Positions 12,546 through 13,961 of a stretch of 13,961 nucleotides of DNA are shown piece by piece (within the stretch, counting starts at the first letter, position 1; the number at the start of each line of letters is the position of its first letter). Source of the stretch: Atribacteria bacterium SCGC AAA255-G05 (lineage in GTDB: Bacteria; Atribacterota; Phoenicimicrobiia; Phoenicimicrobiales; Phoenicimicrobiaceae); NCBI GenBank assembly GCA_000405605.1, contig ASPA01000058.1:1-13961 (forward strand), written 5' to 3'. The position numbers and the translations under genes are program-made. Below the pieces are notes generated by a model that saw nothing but the letters and a program-made list of their open reading frames with translations, was not told the origin of the DNA and did not search any database.

Positions 12546-13593
12546 TGCCCAATTTACATTTTTTAGGTTTAAATATTAAAAATATTTCTTTCCCAGTTTC
12601 AATTGACTCATAAATTGCATTTATTAATTCTAATGATTTTCTTCCTTCTATGCCTTCTACTAATCCCTTGGTACCATTTTCAATAGCATTTAAGACATTC
12701 TTAATATACTCTTTATGCCCACTGCCATAAACATTTTTAGGAATATAGTTTGCATTAAAAGCCTCTTTATCATAATCTTTCTTATCTCTAAAATTCCACA
12801 CCTTCATTTCATTTACTGCGAAACCACCAATTTCCACAGTTCCATTTTCTCCTAATATACTAATCGACCCCTCTAAATCAACAGGATTGGTACAAGTGGT
12901 AGCTTCAAAAGTGCCCAATGCCCCATTGGTAAATCTAAATAAGGCAACCCCAGTATCTTCTACTTCAATTTTATGTAAAAAAGTATCCGATTTGGCAAAC
13001 ACTGATTCCACATCCCCCATCATCCATTCTAATAAATCCAAGTGATGTGATGCCTGATTAGTAAAAACTCCTCCATCATATTTCCAGGTACCTCTCCAAT
13101 AATCTTGGTCATAATAGGATTGATCTCTATGCCATCTAACTCTCACTGTGCCCAATATCAATTTACCAAATCTTCCTTCCTCTAATGCTCTTCTTAATAA
13201 TTGGACTGGAGCATTAAATCTATTCTGCTTAACTACAAATATTTTTATTCCGACCTTATCACTAATCTTAATCATATCATCGGCATCAGACAAAGTTAAA
13301 GCCATCGGTTTTTCTACTATAATATGCTTTTTATATTTTACTATCTCTTTAAAAACTTCCGCATGTTTTCCGCTTTCTACTAATATATTAACGATATCAA
13401 CATCTTCATTTTCTAACATTTTATGGTAATCAGCGTACCAGGGAATATTATTTTCTTCTCCTTTTTTCTTTGCCCTTTCTTCTTTTGTATCGCAAACTGC
13501 AACCAGCTCAGCATTTTCAATTTCACTAATGGCATTTACATGTTTGTAGGAAATTCGACCACAACCGGTTAAAGCAAATTTGTATTTTCGCAT
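12523..13593 (-). CDS. wbpB: WbpB/WlbA-like UDP-GlcNAcA 3-dehydrogenase (Gfo/Idh/MocA family)
   Basis: This 356-residue NAD-dependent oxidoreductase has the N-terminal Rossmann motif ALTGCGRISYKHVNAI (7-22), the family EKP motif (94-96), KQNRFNAPVQLLRRAL (122-136), WRGTWKYDGGVFTNQASHHL (166-185) and HHLDLLEWMMGD (183-194). These long matches are typical of WbpB/WlbA, which oxidises C3 of UDP-N-acetyl-glucuronic acid ahead of WbpE. ATG 13593 is preceded by GGGGAG about ten bases upstream. It heads a tightly packed trio in the order wlbA-wlbB-wlbC. Directly upstream is a remnant of the enzyme that would supply its substrate. Confidence 0.9.
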   Translation of the reverse strand: MRKYKFALTGCGRISYKHVNAISEIENAELVAVCDTKEERAKKKGEENNIPWYADYHKMLENEDVDIVNILVESGKHAEVFKEIVKYKKHIIVEKPMALTLSDADDMIKISDKVGIKIFVVKQNRFNAPVQLLRRALEEGRFGKLILGTVRVRWHRDQSYYDQDYWRGTWKYDGGVFTNQASHHLDLLEWMMGDVESVFAKSDTFLHKIEVEDTGVALFRFTNGALGTFEATTCTNPVDLEGSISILGENGTVEIGGFAVNEMKVWNFRDKKDYDKEAFNANYIPKNVYGSGHKEYIKNVLNAIENGTKGLVEGIEGRKSLELINAIYESIETGKEIFLIFKPKKCKLGNDYEKNI

Positions 13594-13598
13594 TTATA

Positions 13599-13724
13599 TT
13601 ATCTCCCCACAGAAAAATATTTAAAACCATTCTCTTTTTCTATAATCTTTTTGGAATATATATTTCGCAGATCAAATATATAATCATCTCTCATAATTTC
13701 TTTTACCTTCTTAAAATCTAACCT
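13599..13724 (-). pseudogene. 3' remnant of WbpA-type UDP-GlcNAc 6-dehydrogenase
   Basis: An in-frame stretch of about 41 codons reads R-L-D-F-K-K-V-K-E-I-M-R-D-D, then YIFDLRNIYSKKIIEKENGF and KYFSVGR, ending at TAA 13601-13599, six bases before the wbpB ATG. 'DLRNIY... GFKYFSVGR' is the typical C-terminus of nucleotide-sugar 6-dehydrogenases of the WbpA/TviB kind, which oxidise UDP-GlcNAc to UDP-GlcNAcA. An in-frame TAA lies just before the stretch and no start or Rossmann domain is present, so only the tail survives. Its place upstream of wbpB matches the wbpA-wbpB order of known clusters. Confidence 0.7.
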
Positions 13725-13742
13725 TTATTTCTATTAATTCTA

Positions 13743-13961
13743 GTTCTTAAAAGGAGATATGTCTACTCAGCAAAGCTCTTGATATCTATTTTTAACTTCT
13801 CGTATTATATTTCATTCCCACAATCAATATCTAAAATTCTTTCTCCAGGTTCAATAAACGAGTTAGCTACGGTATATCGACTCCAAAGATATCTCTTAAA
13901 ATATTTTCCATACAAAGAAACTGCTTTTAAGAAATATTTATGATCTACTTTTCTCTATATT
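13743..13961 (-). pseudogene. Class I methyltransferase fossil at window edge
   Basis: From about 13954 a frame reads H-K-Y-F-L-K-A-V-S-L-Y-G-K-Y-F, then FIEPGERILDIDCGNEI, which is a SAM-binding motif I (E-R-I-L-D-I-x-C-G-N), and stops at TAA. In a shifted frame REVKNRYQELC and, after a TGA, VDISPFKN follow, matching the next methyltransferase strand with its acidic ribose-binding residue. Several stops and frame changes show decay. The stretch joins the WbpA tail at about 13725-13742 without a recognisable boundary. The gene may continue beyond the window. Confidence 0.5.

Overview
The window looks like an AT-rich chromosomal segment of an uncultured bacterium. The evidence for bacteria is Shine-Dalgarno sites, a near-consensus sigma-70-type promoter (TTGACA, 17 bp, TATATT), and Hic/Hig/Maz-type toxin-antitoxin (TA) genes. 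The lineage cannot be fixed from sequence alone. The repeat-rich intergenic DNA and low GC would suit a candidate-phylum anaerobe such as Atribacterota, but that is only a guess. Nearly all genes lie on the minus strand; only a partial gene at the left edge and two short coding remnants are on the plus strand.

Left part (1 to about 3250): a TA and repeat island. It holds the 3' end of a MazF/PemK-type toxin gene on the plus strand, a decayed antitoxin plus MazF-type toxin pair (398-853), an intact-looking higBA-type pair (1355-2009) and an intact-looking hicBA pair (2260-2678). Between them are shared repeats: two copies of a 34-codon C-terminal coding fossil, two REP-like hairpins, 4 x 8-bp and short 7-bp tandem arrays, and a 31-bp promoter block used by two different TA operons.

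Right part (3255-13961): a polysaccharide or glycan biosynthesis operon read right to left. It starts with gene debris at the edge (a methyltransferase fossil joined to the last codons of a WbpA-type UDP-GlcNAc 6-dehydrogenase). Next come wbpB/wlbA-, wbpD/wlbB- and wbpE/wlbC-type genes for a UDP-2,3-diacetamido-2,3-dideoxy-glucuronic acid-type sugar, then an unusually AT-rich glycosyltransferase, a truncated and frameshifted glycosyltransferase, a WcaC-like glycosyltransferase, and gmd and fcl (GDP-L-fucose from GDP-mannose). Then follows a WcaI/WbuB-like glycosyltransferase split in two by an 80-bp tandem duplication plus a one-base slip, and last a membrane sugar-1-phosphate transferase with the AGFNGLE motif of archaeal/eukaryotic Alg7-type enzymes.

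Taken together, the operon would make two activated sugars, start a glycan on a lipid carrier and extend it. At least two of its glycosyltransferases are broken in this copy, and no flippase or polymerase is visible. The most interesting observations are the 80-bp duplication with the compensating-sized slip, the duplicated coding fossil facing two TA operons, the shared TA promoter block, and the ordered heptamer/octamer arrays.
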